Assembly (NCBI GenBank): GCA_039621445.1
Contig: CP154955.1
Location: 59,117,564-59,181,563, forward strand
DNA length: 64,000 bases
Direction: 5' to 3'
Source: Euglena gracilis
Lineage: Eukaryota; Euglenida; Euglenophyceae; Euglenales
This document shows positions 23,166 through 34,620 of this stretch, piece by piece. A program made the translations under genes and the position numbers. The first letter of the stretch is position 1. Each line of letters begins with the position of its first letter. The notes beneath the pieces were generated by a model that was not told the DNA's origin, ran no database searches, and saw nothing but the letters and a program-made list of their open reading frames with translations.

Positions 23166-24477
23166 ATAAATAATATCCTGTGATATGTGACACACGAGAT
23201 ATGATTACATCTAACATAATAATAACAAAAAAATGAAGATTATACACATATACAAATCATACACACAACACACATATGCATAAATATGTAGAACTATCGA
23301 AACGTACAAAGCTTAAAATGAAGAATTCATCATCATTCATCATATTCATGAATGTATCAATCTAAGTCAGAAGTCTGCTGGAAGGGCTGGCCAGTCGGCT
23401 TCTTTTCCTCATTTTTTCAATTCGAATTTTTTTTATGAAAATGGACAGAAAGCATGTCCAACTTATGGGCAAGCTCGAAGGAAAACACTGCGTGTTTGAA
23501 ACCATCCTTTTTGTGAAACAAGGAACAGCCGGGTCCCACGCATGGAAACAGGGAAACCAGGGTGTGAGCCAAAGCCGTCCACGAGGAACACAGGTCCACC
23601 GATTGGGACTGACGTGGGCCCTCGGGCAATCGACATGCCTGCGGCGATAGGCGGAAAGACAGAAGGACACCACCGACACGCAAAAAAAGATGGGGGGGGG
23701 AAACAAAGCAGAAAATACGCATCACAGGCCAGCACGACTCAAAATAATCTACGTCGGTGTTTTGCACGTGGGTGAGCTTGTGTGCGTGAAATTTGTTTGC
23801 TTGGTCTGATTGCATCCGTATGAGCGATATGAGCGAGTGTGGTTTGGACCCTCCTCGGGTTTTTTTTTGGCTAAAATTTTCAGCAGAAATATTATACAAA
23901 TATTATGTAAATAATATATAATATTAAATACAAATATTATGTAAATAATAGATCCCACCCCAATAAGCCTCCCTTGGGATTTCTCAGCAACTGATACAAA
24001 AAATGACCCAATCTCTGTTCCTGGATTCCAACGGGAAACTACCCAATCAAAATCCAGCTGTACAAATCCACCTGGGGGTGTGTTTGTACAGCTTCGGCCA
24101 ACGTTTTGGTCCGCCACAGGGGTGGTCAGCTGGCCTGGGCAGAGTCCCCTCCGCCAGCAAGCCCTGGCTTGGTCCCATCGCGTCATGCAAAGTCATGGGT
24201 TTGCTGCTTCTGGCGAATGTGAGATTTCGAAAAAAGAAATCAACAAAACTCAGGCAGGTGGAGTCCGAATAAAAGCGCACTCTCCATTGTCAGAGGCGGC
24301 GGTCCGCTATAAGCGCACCCGTGCTTCAATTTGGGGGTGGGTCTTGCGGTGGACCGCGTTGGGGTGTGCGCTTTTATTTAGACCCTGCACCTGTGGCCCC
24401 ACTTCTATTGGGGGGGGGTGAGCGTGCATGCGGAGCCACCCTTCCCAGCCACGCGACCGACCCCCACACCCCCGGAC
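23166..24477. other. Intron-like region with a duplicated 100-bp segment
   Basis: 24056-24170 (ACAAATCCACCTG...TTTGTACAGCTTCGGCC...CAGA..CCCCTCCGCCAGCA) recurs at 24985-25065. AT-rich palindromic TATTATGTAAATAATA units occur at 23885-23950. Confidence 0.5.
24255..24393. mobile_element. Small inverted-repeat element, 139 bp
   Basis: Ends CAGGTGGAGTCCGAATAAAA / complementary TTTTATTTAGACCCTGCACC, about 24 of 28 complementary with an internal GCGCAC. Flanking 8-mers (AACTCAGG, TGGCCCCA) do not match, so no duplication is visible. A related end occurs at 60245-60275. Confidence 0.5.
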
Positions 24478-24626
24478 ACGATGAGGTGGAGGTGCACGGC
24501 GTGGTTCGGCTGCGCGAACAGCGCCGCGCCGCCGTGGTCCGCGCAGATCTCGATGCCGATGGACAGGCCAGCGTGGGTGAACCGGTTGTGCTTCACGAAG
24601 GAGAAGCCGGACCGGTTGGGGGGCAG
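24478..24626 (-). CDS. Carbon-nitrogen hydrolase (nitrilase superfamily), catalytic exon
   Basis: Minus frame gives NRSGFSFVKHNRFTHAGLSI, then GIEICADHGG and HLHLIVSGG. The pattern G-x-E-I-C-x-D-H followed by a hydrophobic strand ending in S-G/A-G is the nucleophile region of nitrilase-superfamily amidases, with Cys as nucleophile. No other family explains it as well. The substrate cannot be predicted. Upstream exons supply the Glu region (P-D/E-F-F-F-R-G, 33.0 kb) and the strand before it. Confidence 0.62.
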
Positions 24627-25369
24627 GCTGGCCGGGGGGGGGGGAGGGAAAAAGCTCACCCACCCAAATCCCCTCACACGGAAAAAAAAAGGCCTTCAAA
24701 GGTTGGGGTGGGAGGCTCAGTTGAGAGAAGTCAAAAAAATACGAGGGGGGGGAAAATACAAGCAATACGAAAATAAAACCACACAGCACAATACAACAAT
24801 ACGACACAATCAAATACGCATCCACTTTTGCGTGATTTCTTTTTTACCAATTATTTTTTTTCCATAACGAATTCCCCATCTTTTCCGATTCAATACTGTT
24901 TTGTTTATCCCAATTTATTTTCAGATCCCCTTCCTACGCTCAATGCACCATCTGTTCCTATTCCAACGGATCTCCCCACTCTTACAAATCCACCTGTTGT
25001 TTTGTACAGCTTCGGCCGTTTTTTATTGCCTGGGCAGACCCCTCCGCCAGCACCCCCCCTGGCTTTATGAGTCATTTTCCTCTTGGTTTTATTTGATGTC
25101 ATTTCCACATCTGCTTCCTTTGCCTCCCTGCTTTTTCTTTACCCCTTCTCAACCCCCGCCTGCCTCCCCCCCCCTTTCTTTGACCACCATGCCCCACTTC
25201 CACCACCACCCACCACCCCCCCCCCCCCGCCCCCCACCCCCCCGGACTCCCCCTACAGTGCCCCCTCCGGCCCCAGGCTCGTTCCCCACCCCCACCTCCC
25301 CTTGCATCCTCCAAAGGCCTTCAAACCTCCCCATTTGCCCTTTTACTACTTTTTTACGATACAACCAAT
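24627..25369. other. Intron-like region, CT- and C-rich
   Basis: 25100-25330 is strongly pyrimidine-rich (CCACC, CCCCTCC). No exon supported. Confidence 0.4.
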
Positions 25370-27765
25370 ACGACACAATACAACACAACACAATACAATA
25401 CAACGCAACACAATACAATACGATACGATACAATACAACACAATACAACACAATACGATACAACACAACACAATACAATACAATACAACACAATACAATA
25501 CAATACAACACAATACAATACAATACGATACGATACAACACAATACAATACAATACAAAACGATACAATACAATACAATACAACGCAACACAACACAACA
25601 CAATACAATACAACACAACACAATACAATACAATACAATACAACACAACACAACACAATACAATACAACACAACACAACACAACACAACGCAATACAATA
25701 CAATACAACACAATACGATACAATACAACACAATACGATACAATACAATACAATACAATACAATACAATACAATGCAATACAATACAATACAACACAACA
25801 CAATACAATACGATACAACACAATACAACACAATACAATACAATACAACTATGATACAGTATAATACAATACAACACAATACGATACGATACAATACAAT
25901 ACAATACAATACAATACGATACGATACAATACAACGCAACACAATACAATACAATACAACACAACACAATACAATACAACACAACACAACACAACACAAC
26001 ACAACACAACACAACACAACACAACACAACACAATACAATACAATACGATACAATACAATACAACTACGATACAATATAATACAATACAACACAATACGA
26101 TACAATACAATACAATACAATGCAATACAATACAATACAACACAACACAACACAATACAATACAACACAACACAATACAATACGATACAATACAATACAA
26201 CACAATACAACACAATACGATACAATACAATACAATACAATACAATACAATACAATACAATACAACTACGATACAATACACTAAAATACAATACAATACA
26301 ATACAACACGATACAATACAACACAATACAACACAATACGATATAATACAACACAATGCAACACAATACAATACAACACAACACAATACAACACAATACG
26401 ATACAATACGATACAATACAACACAACACAATACAATACGATACGATACAATACAACACAATACAATACGATACAATACAACACAATACAACACAACACA
26501 ATACAATACAATACGACGCAATACAATACAATACAACACAATACGACACAACACAATACGATACAATACAATACAATACAACGCAACACAACACAACACA
26601 ATACAATACAACACAACACAATACAATACAATACAATACAATGCAATACAATACAATACAACACAACACAACACAATACAATACAATACAACACAACACA
26701 ACACAACACAATACAATACAACACAACACAATACAATACAATACAATACAATACAATACAATACAATACAATACAATACAATACAATCCAATACAATACG
26801 ATACAATACAACGCAACACAACACAATGCAATGCAACACAACACAATACAATACGATACAACACAATACAACACAATACAATACAACACAACACAACACA
26901 ATACGATACAATACAATACAATACGATACAATACAATACAACTACGATACAATATAATACAATACAATACAACACAACACAACACAATACAATACAACAC
27001 AACACAATACAATACGATACAATACAATACAACACAATACAACACAATACGATACAATACAATACAATACAATACAATACAATACAATACAATACAATAC
27101 AATACAATACAATACACTAAAATACAATACAATACAATACAACACGATACAATACAACACAATACAACACAATACGATACAATACAACACAATGCAGCAC
27201 AATACAATACAACACAACACAATACAACACAATACGATGCAATACGATACAATACAACACAACACAATACAATACGATACGATACAATACAACACAATAC
27301 AATACGATACAATACAACACAATACAACACAATACAATACAATACGACGCAATACAATACAATACAACACAATACGACACAACACAATACGATACAACAC
27401 AATACAATACAGCACAATACGATACAATACAATACAATACAATACAATACAATACAATACAATACAATACAATACAACGCAACACAATACAATACAATAG
27501 AATACAACACGATACAATACAACACAATACAACACAATACGATACAATACAACACACTGCAACACAATACAATTCAACACAACACAATGCAACACAATAC
27601 GATACAATACGATACAATACAACACAACACAATACAATACGATACGATACAATACAACACAACACAATACAATACGATACAACACAATACAACACAATAC
27701 AATACAATACAACTACGATACAATATAATACAATACAATACAACACAACACAACACAATATTCCT
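25370..27765. repeat. 2.4-kb satellite of 5-bp units with higher-order structure
   Basis: Tandem ACAAT, ACAAC and ACGAT pentamers throughout. Rare landmarks recur: AACTACGATACAATATAATA at about 26061, 26940 and 27712, and TACACTAAAATACAATACAA at about 26277 and 27113, an offset of about 836 bp. The array has been duplicated in blocks rather than only by slippage. Its long open frames are repeat translations. Confidence 0.95.
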
Positions 27766-28732
27766 GCACAGCCCCAAGGGAGGCGATGGGGTTTCTGGAA
27801 TTCCGACAACCTGTGGCGGCAAAACGCCCAACAAACCCCACTGGGCCAGCCTGAGGGAGGTGGTGGTCCATCCAGTCCGGCAACTCACTGTAGCTGTGGT
27901 GGGCGGCGGGGAGAAAACCCAGGGGGTCCTGAAACGTTCCGGGGTGTTTCTCACCCAAAAAATTGCATGGGTAGTGCTCCTTTCAGAGAATTTTTTTTTA
28001 AACACCTCGAGGCGGGGAATCCAGCCAGCAGGATGGAAAACCGTGCTGGCTGGAAAAAAAGGTGCTGGCTGGGCCCCCCATGGTGTGGGGGTCGGGGGGT
28101 GGGGGGGACCGTGCTGCCCCGGCACATTGAACCAAAAATCCACAAGGGAAAAGGGGCAAATTCGACATTTCGCGGCGAAAACAGGTCGACATTGGGAAAA
28201 AAGTGATTTCTGGCAGCCTTAGACCTCTGCCAAACCAGCCAAAACACCAAACGCAATCTTCAAATTCACCCTCAACTTCAACAAAAAAACTTTTTGGTTT
28301 TCGACCCCATTCAAGCCCCGATCTCGGTTGGATTTGGGTTCCCTTTGGCCCAGAGGGCAGTCCTTAAGAAGTAATAATAATACAAAAACTTCCTGTCCCT
28401 TAAAGACCTTGGGGGTCCTGTGGGCTGGCGGGCTGGACCTGACCCAAAAACAGGCAAAAAAAAGTCCAAATCCGGCTGGATATTTTATTTTTTTAGCCAA
28501 AAAAAATGGAGGTGAAAACCCCAAAAATTACCGTTGCTGGGTATTCTGCCGTTTTCTCTGACACATCCCAGTTGTAGCAGGCTGCAAAAACCTTGTTTCT
28601 ACACGACCCTCGGGGGAGGGGTTCCCCAGTCCGGATGGAAGCTGCTGGCTGGAAGAACGGCTGGCTGGTGACTGCCCCTCCCCCCCAAGAGGGATTGGCT
28701 CAAAGGTTTGTTCCTTTGGGGTGCCGCACAAA
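27766..28732. other. Intron-like region with MITE fragments
   Basis: 28015-28110 carries the CTGGCTGG motif of the 37.5-kb family. 28150-28410 (AACAGGTCGACATTGGGAAA ... GGGCAGTCCTTAAGAAGTAA) is a partial copy of the 32486-32801 element. 28590-28690 is another CTGGCTGG fragment. Confidence 0.55.
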
Positions 28733-28862
28733 TCCGTGGCACAAAGGGACGGCACACACATGCGACCATTCGGCTTCGGCACCACGTTGATTTCGTCGGA
28801 GATCTCGTCCAAATCTTTCATCTGTGTGGAACCCCAAACTTTTCCCAACCCACACACAGTGT
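28733..28862 (-). CDS. Nitrilase-like protein, exon before the catalytic Cys
   Basis: Minus frame GKVWGSTQMKDLDEISDEIN then VVPKPNGRMCVPSLCATDLC. In nitrilase-superfamily proteins a Lys-bearing segment ahead of the Cys region looks like this, and it links well to …IFVG of the 30.1-kb exon. Joining the two at the visible direct repeat (GGTGTGGG / TGTGTGGG) leaves a one-base frame mismatch, possibly in a G-run. Confidence 0.5.
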
Positions 28863-30049
28863 GGTGAACTGGGAGACCTGGTCCAATTTTCTGGGTTTGT
28901 TTTATCACAAACAAAAATCTTCAACTGAACTGGGTACAAATCCAAATGGTTGTAATCCTTACAAATGGCGGTTATTGAAAAGAAATGGCACATAAAAACA
29001 TTGAAATGAAACAAATAAATATGAAAACAACAGAATGAAGGAAAAGGCTCTAAGGCAAAAACTTAAACGAGAGTTCTCCTTACTTTGCCCAACCAAGAGG
29101 CTGTTTCAGGACAGACTGACACTCCCTCAGACAATGCGGCAAATAGTGCAAAAAATACACGATAAGGTAAGATACATGATAAGAAGTTTTTGTAATGGTC
29201 AGTGCTATACATAAACCTTGGTTGTAATTTTGTATTCATTTATTAGCATGCATTGTGTGCCAAGATTGAGTTAACCAACTCCCTCTCCCTTCAATGCGGC
29301 AACGACTCCCCAACAGTAGCGCAGCACATGATGCCCCCCCCACACCTCGAGGAAATCGATGGTGGCGATGGTTTCCTTAAAGTGGAGGAACCGCTTTCGA
29401 GAAGCGCCTGCCACAGAGCGATGCAGCAAAAAGAGCAGCAATGCAAAAGGCACTGCCGAAATCATAGCTCTGGGGGAGTTCCCCCACAACAATCCGATGG
29501 ATGATACACAAAAAGAAACTATGCGGATCCTCTGAACAAGGGCGCTTTTTTGTAAACAAAATCGCTTCTCTCGTTCCTGTTCCATGATGTCAGCAGTATA
29601 CCAGCCCAGATAATCCAACGTGACACAGAATAGCCCACACGTAAATCCCCCCATTATGACCCCTCAAATACAACCTCTCAAAAACATCTATAAACATTTA
29701 TTTATATCTATTTATAGAATATGCAGTATGCAATATGCTCCTGGATAACAACAACTACTACTGCTACAACCACAACCACAACCACAACTACAACCACAAC
29801 CACAACCACAACCACAACAACAACAACAACAACACCATCACCGCGGTTTTATATGGGCAGGCTTTCCACACCGTCAAAGCGGTCTTAAACACCCCCAAAT
29901 ATAAAGCTCCCCATCGGCGGTTTGTTTTTGCCACCCAAATACCCCCCCCCCCCGATATGTAGCCACAGATGGTGGTGCCGTTCGGGGAAAAAAAGCACGA
30001 AAATCACGAAAAACTGTAGCCCCCTGTAGCCACCTGCCCACACCAACAA
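28863..30049. other. Intron-like region; weak coding-like stretch and CAACCA repeats
   Basis: 29250-29530, plus strand, has open frames of 60-85 codons (for example WRNRFREAPATERCSKKSSN) without a recognised family. 29766-29832 is a (CAACCA)n/(CAA)n repeat. 29845-30048 ends in C-runs. Confidence 0.35.
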
Positions 30050-30138
30050 AGATCGGGGCCACGTTGAAGTACAAGAACCGGGCGTCGGGTCGGCGGTCAT
30101 GGGGGTCCACCGGCTCCGCCGCCACGACCGTCCGGGCC
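30050..30138 (-). CDS. Nitrilase-like protein, exon piece after the V-A-G-T strand
   Basis: Minus frame TVVAAEPVDPHDRRPDARFL then YFNVAPIFVG. 'F-x-N-x-A-P-I-x-x-G' is the nitrilase strand that follows the 'x-x-A-G-T' strand found at 31.83 kb. The two are separated by a transposon-like insertion (30139-31826) whose removal puts them in one frame. Confidence 0.6.
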
Positions 30139-31826
30139 CAGGCCACTCCGGGGGGCCAGCGGGGTCCAAGCACACCGCAGCCGGCAGAAACAGCTCCGCC
30201 AGTCACTATGGCCGGGGGACAACAAACCCCCCCAATTAAGACTTGCGTCTCATTTGTGTCTTTAATTTAATTAATTTTATTAATTTATATTTTATTTATT
30301 TATATTTATAATTTATATTAATATTTATAATTTATATAAAATATAATTTATATTTATAATTTATATTTTTTTTAAAAAAACAACAACAAAATAAGTTTTA
30401 TTTTACTAATTTTAATTTTGTCTGATTTTTTGGTCCTTTGCTGGGCAACACCAAGAGCACAATGTTACAGATTGACAAGTCAATTTGTGGTCCACGCCCT
30501 CCCAGACATTCATTTAGTGTGGTTCACAAAATACGTGTGAACCACAAATTTTTTTTGGGTGTCCACAGGTGAACCACAAAAAATTTTTTGGTGTCCACAT
30601 GTGAACCACAAATTTTTTTTTGGTGTCCACAAGTGAACCACAAAAAATTTTTTGGTGTCCACAAAAAATTTTGTTGCCCACAAATCTTGATTGAGTATCG
30701 GAAAAAAATTAAGTTTTACAACTAAAAGCGGATTGATCTTGAAAGACCTCAGCCAAATTGTCACCTTGGCTCCGGCTCAATCCATAAATTGTGGCAGCGA
30801 ATCACACCCCCAGGCTTGTATGGGAATCTCTGAGGGGGGGGGTGGGGGACCCCCCTCCAACCTCAAATTTTTGGTCACCGAATCTCCTCAGTTTCCGGGT
30901 CGAAAAAATCGAAAAAATAGAAGCAAAGGGGTGTGGGGGGGTATGGGAGGGGGTCGCTGACCTCTTAACCTTTCAAAAAATTGCTGTAAGTAACCGTAAA
31001 TTGCAGGGGTGTAATTTTCAAATTTATGAAATTTGCAATGCCAGTCTTTTCGGACATCCATTACGTGCAAGTCCCATAAAGAGCTCAAACCTGGTACCCC
31101 CCCCCAGTTTCGGAAGGGGGGTCCCCCACCCCTCCTCCTCTGCGGAGGAAAAAAAAATCTTCCGGCGCAAAGCGCCGGGTGTGTATTTTAGGACCCTCTT
31201 GAGGCTCAATATGAAAATTTGCACCCAAATGCATGGGTTCCGGGCCAAAACCGGGGGGGGGGCGGGGGGGGGGGGTCGAAAACACACACATTTTCGGTTC
31301 AAAAAAAGTTCTTCCGGCTCTGGGAAACATCGTTTCGGGCAAAATTTTTTTCGATTTTTTTTCGAATTTTTCGACCTTTTCAACCCAAAAATGGCTAAAT
31401 CAAAACAGGCCAAAACTGTCAAAATGGCCCAAATTGGCTGAAAAATGGCCGTAACTCGGGCTGGGCGGTGAGTTGCAGGAAATCAAATACCTTTCCTTTG
31501 ACTCCCCACCATTTTCGAGAACTTTTGGGGAAATCGATTATTTGACTCAAACGTTTGGTGTCCACATGTGAACCACAAATATTTTTTTGGTGTCCACAGG
31601 TGAACCACAAAAAAATTTTTGGTGTCCACAGGTGAACCACAAATTTTTTTTTGGTGTCCACACGTGAACCACAAAAAAATTTTTGGTGTCCACAGTGAAC
31701 CACAAAATGTCAACCTTGGTGTACCACACTAAATGAATGTCTGCGCCCTCCCCCACCACACTTTTTTGACCGTGGTATAAAGGGTGAGGGTTCTCAAAGA
31801 AAGGTGAACCGCTCAGGAAGGGCCTG
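30139..31826. mobile_element. Introner-like hAT-type element, 1.7 kb, inside the nitrilase-like coding sequence
   Basis: Begins CAGGCCACTCC and ends GGAAGGGCCTG (9 of 11 complementary). Flanked by TCCGGGCC (30131-30138) and TGCCGGCC (31827-31834), 6 of 8 identical. Removing it with one repeat copy gives ...WLFVAG + TVVAAEP... in one frame, matching the nitrilase family across the junction. A second element (30503-31743) is nested inside. Boundaries are not GT...AG. Confidence 0.65.
30503..31743. mobile_element. hAT-like element, 1,241 bp, with subterminal repeats
   Basis: Perfect 21-bp terminal inverted repeat beginning CAGACATTCATTTAGTGT and a perfect 8-bp target-site duplication CGCCCTCC (30495-30502, 31744-31751). 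Inside each end are four or five copies of a ~31-bp unit, GGTGTCCACAGGTGAACCAC plus an A/T run, as expected for transposase-binding subterminal repeats. No transposase ORF, so non-autonomous. Confidence 0.95.
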
Positions 31827-31930
31827 TGCCGGCCACGAAGAGCCAGTGCTTCCACTTCGGCTGCTCGAACAGCTGCTCCAACAGCGTGCCAAGGGGTAGC
31901 GAGCCCTCTGACAGCAGGGCAACCCGGCAG
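31827..31930 (-). CDS. Nitrilase-like protein, exon piece ending in the V-A-G-T strand
   Basis: Minus frame RVALLSEGSLPLGTLLEQLF then EQPKWKHWLFVAGT. 'W-L-F-V-A-G-T' is the conserved nitrilase strand after the Glu region. Reading on into the insertion would give a stop at once, so the exon must end near 31827. Confidence 0.58.
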
Positions 31931-32040
31931 AACCCCCCCCCCCCACACAACTGGTGCGGCACATGGCACAAACCTCCGGGACATGAACTCAAAGCTCTGA
32001 GACATGGCACGAACCTAAGACCCCCCAACCCTCCCCAATC

Positions 32041-32166
32041 CAGGTCTCACTCCTAACCCCAACCTACCCCTAACCCTAACCCTACCCCTACTCCTACCCC
32101 TACCCCTACCCCTAACCCTACCCCTACCCCTAACCCTATATACCTAACCCTATGTACCTAACCCAA
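32041..32166. repeat. Degenerate interstitial telomere-like tract (CCCTAA/CCCCTA)n
   Basis: TAACCCTAACCCTACCCCTA-type units repeated about 20 times with variation, ending CTATGTACCTAACCC. Confidence 0.85.
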
Positions 32167-32485
32167 TCCTGAGTCGTGACTCATGAAGCCTGCCCAATTC
32201 TGGACCTCCAAGCTCCAAATTCCAAAAAACAAAAGTGGCTCTGGTTGTCCTTAAAAGAGCACTCTCTCCGGCTCTGTCCTGGCCCAGAAAATGAGGCCCA
32301 GAGTTTAGGCAGAACTCTCACTTTTTTTTTGCGCTTTGGCAATACAGAACAGAGTTTCTTGAGCGTTCTGAGTGACAGAAAATCAGTTTCACTTTCAGGT
32401 GGCCACTTTCAGCCAATCCAGGCTAACTCCAGCCCCCCCCCCCCCGGGTCTGAGCCAATAACCAGTCAGTCATCCCCCTGGTGGG

Positions 32486-32801
32486 CAGGGCGGTCCTTAA
32501 GCAAATAAAAAAAAACAAACTCCGCTGTCCCAGCACACTCAGTGAAAAATATACAGGAAAATGGGCAAGAAATTTCGGCATTTTTCAGCGAGAACAGGTT
32601 GACATTGGGAAAAAATTGATTCCTGGCACCCTTGGACCATCGTCCATCCACCCAAATCATCAAAAACTGTGTTTTTCAACTGTTTAATTTTTGTGCCCGT
32701 TCAAGTCCCAGCCGGGCCCTTGGCTGGCCCTTTGGCCGAATGGGGGGGCGGTCCTTAAGGAAATAAAAAAAAAACTTTCCTGTCCCTTGTGGACCGCCCT
32801 G
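32486..32801. mobile_element. hAT-like MITE, 316 bp, intact
   Basis: Ends CAGGGCGGTCCTTAAG and CTTGTGGACCGCCCTG (inverted, 14 of 16) with a perfect 8-bp duplication CTGGTGGG (32478-32485, 32802-32809). The interior contains a second GGGCGGTCCTTAAGGAAATA near the right end. Partial relatives: 28150-28410, 39838-40010, 62195-62400. Confidence 0.93.
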
Positions 32802-32871
32802 CTGGTGGGTGGGATCGGACACACCTTAGCAATAAGCAATGGTATGGTCCTGATTCCACCCCCCCCCCCCC

Positions 32872-32940
32872 CCGCGCCATGGTGGCCCTGAGCAAGATGG
32901 GGCTGACCTTGTACGCTCCCGCTGGGCCACGGAAGAAGAA
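32872..32940 (-). CDS. Nitrilase-like protein, part with F-F-F-R-G-P motif
   Basis: Minus frame FFFRGPAGAYKVSPILLRAT then MAR. It continues the 33.1-kb exon once the 84-bp insertion is removed, giving …KVFMCP(D/E)FFFRGP…, the nitrilase Glu region (P-E-x-x-x-R-G). The Glu codon GAG is present in the repeat copy on this side. Confidence 0.55.
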
Positions 32941-32948
32941 CTCCAGGC

Positions 32949-33032
32949 CATGGATTCACTTCATAGCCTCGGGTCAAAATCATCCTTGAAAAGCCACCCC
33001 GGGGGGTCACACCAGGGTGGAGTGAATCTATG
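32949..33032. mobile_element. Introner-like element, 84 bp, inside the nitrilase-like coding sequence
   Basis: Ends CATGGATTCACTTC and GGAGTGAATCTATG, 12 of 14 complementary. Flanks CTCCAGGC (32941-32948) and GTCAGGGC (33033-33040) share 5 of 8 bases. Removal restores the frame through the catalytic Glu motif. Same terminal family as the 393-bp element at 38353. Confidence 0.62.
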
Positions 33033-33127
33033 GTCAGGGCACATAAACACCTTCAGTGTCTCGGGGGACCGGTCCCTGGCCGGCGCCACTTCATCCGCGG
33101 GGCTGGCCGGCAACCGCGTACCCCAAG
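33033..33127 (-). CDS. Nitrilase-like protein, exon before the Glu motif
   Basis: Minus frame GT R L P A S P A D E V A P A R D, then RSPETLKVFMCPD. The V-F-M-C-P strand is the usual lead to the nitrilase catalytic Glu. Acceptor-like TTTGCCAG precedes at about 33128-33135. Confidence 0.55.
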
Positions 33128-33869
33128 CTGGCAAATAAAACTTGAAGAGTCATTTGGCAATTCTTATAAAAGAAAAACAGACGGAAATTAATCAATTTTG
33201 AAAAACGAACCTTGCGAAACGGGAAGACTTTTTTTTGCTCCGTCGATGAATACCCCAAATGGAAGACTTTTTTTGTTCCGTCGATGAAAAACTAGGCCGA
33301 TGACCCCAAATGCGAACATCGGCCCACTCTCCCTTCCATGTTGATCGTCAACTTGGGGACTTGCGGAATTTGAGGCCTTCAACTTCTTAATCTCCGTGGG
33401 TGGATTGCAAGATCGATCGCGAAAATCACGTCGGCTCGTATTTTCTTTAAAATCCTGGGAGCCATCGCGGCGCTCCATGGAAACCCAACAATGGCACTCA
33501 ACCTGGTACCCCAACCAGAGGTTTTATTTCAGGACCGGGGGGGGGGTCCGGCCACCTCCACGTACACAGACAAAAAGGGCCAGAGGCGAACAACAGCGCC
33601 AGGCCAGAAGAAGGGATAAAAGGCACCAAAAAAAAAACAGCCACAGTGCATACAGGGGGGTCTGGACCCATCCACTCACCCCCTGGGGGGGGTCCCCTGG
33701 GGGGGGGGGGGCAGCCGGGACCTCCACCTCCCCTCGGGTCACGAAACTTAAAAAAATCTGACCCCAACACGTTGGATTTCAACAGCGGACAAGGACAAAG
33801 GACTGGGAAAGCTTTGCCAACCAGTGACCAACCCTCTTCGTTGGCCTGCCCCATCACAAGCTACTGAAG
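33128..33869. other. Intron-like interval
   Basis: Contains a short direct duplication (AAATGGAAGACTTTTTTT near 33220-33290), open frames of uncertain meaning on both strands at 33380-33540, and poly-G/C runs at 33535-33760. No exon could be supported. Confidence 0.35.
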
Positions 33870-33924
33870 AACCGCCGGGTCCCAGCGGTCGGATTCGTAG
33901 GCCACATCCATCGCTTGCTCTGTG
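33870..33924 (-). CDS. Short exon-like island, possible nitrilase-like gene
   Basis: After a strong acceptor (TTTCCCCCACAG), the minus frame is QAMDVAYESDRWDPAVLQ and then a stop. It may join AWGTRLP of the 33.1-kb exon at a shared GGC/AGC. Low certainty. Confidence 0.35.
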
Positions 33925-33949
33925 GGGGAAAGCGAGAATGGGAGAGCTG

Positions 33950-34620
33950 CGCTCACGCTCCAGAACGAAAGGTCCACACACATCTCAGGTGGACCGACAA
34001 ACCCGAGCTGGCTGTCCGGTTGAAACCATTGGAATGCATTCTTTTGAACAGGAAGCAACTTGGAACCTTCTCGGACAACTTGGCGTGGTTTGCAGGGACA
34101 CTTTGTTGAAGCATTTCCCTGAACGGTGGGTCCGGACAGTTTCCCAAGTGGTGGGCAGTTCCTGGTCTGAAAATTCTTCGGCAGAGTGGGCGGAGTGTTG
34201 CCGGGGTTTGCAAACCTTTGCTGAGCGAATGGGGTTGTGGGCAGTGCGCAACACCACAGGTTGCCCCCACAGAAATGTCGGTCTGAACGTCCTATCAAAC
34301 GACCAAGCTTCTTTTTATCAACCTCGGGAGGGGGGCGATGCAAACAAATTTTGTACACGCTGAAATGAACCCGGAAGACACACACCAAGGATTCGCACTC
34401 TCGCTTGGATGTCCTTGTCGATGTCGACCTTTCCTGGTGAGCAGTGTGCAACTAAGGGAGCCACACCGTCCCCGAACTCCTCCCAACTTCGTGGGATACT
34501 CAAGGCACAACGCAATGCGGTAAAGAGACGGGTTTGGGAAGACAACTTCACTTGGTGGAGGCCTCCAAAGCCCCCGCTGAACAGGGTGATAACATAATCC
34601 AACGAATGCTTGTTCATTCT
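33950..34620 (+). pseudogene. Coding-like region, unidentified, several frames
   Basis: About 650 bp of balanced composition with open frames such as RWTDKPELAVRLKPLECILL, QLGVVCRDTLLKHFPERWVR and RGILKAQRNAVKRRVWEDNF in different frames. It looks like a decayed ORF, perhaps of a transposon, but I cannot name a family. Confidence 0.25.

Larger units (their letters stand above)
31935..32871. other. Intron-like interval with telomere-like tract and a MITE
   Basis: Holds the telomere-like repeat at 32041-32166 and the intact MITE at 32486-32801. 32170-32440 is unique sequence without exons. Confidence 0.45.

Noticed and set aside
24247-24401. Calling 24255-24393 an intact hAT MITE
   Set aside because: The inverted ends are good but the flanking 8-mers do not match.
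25083-28222. Open frames of up to 650 codons over the ACAAT/ACAAC satellite
   Set aside because: Translations are pure pentamer repeats (Q-Y-N-T-I or C-I-V-L-Y) on both strands.
33041-33051. GAAG|GTGTTT as the donor of the 33.1-kb exon
   Set aside because: V-F-M-C-P beyond it is conserved nitrilase sequence, so this GT is coding.
33950-34620. hAT transposase C-terminus
   Set aside because: A few residues recall the hAT dimerisation region, but frames conflict and no key motif is clear.
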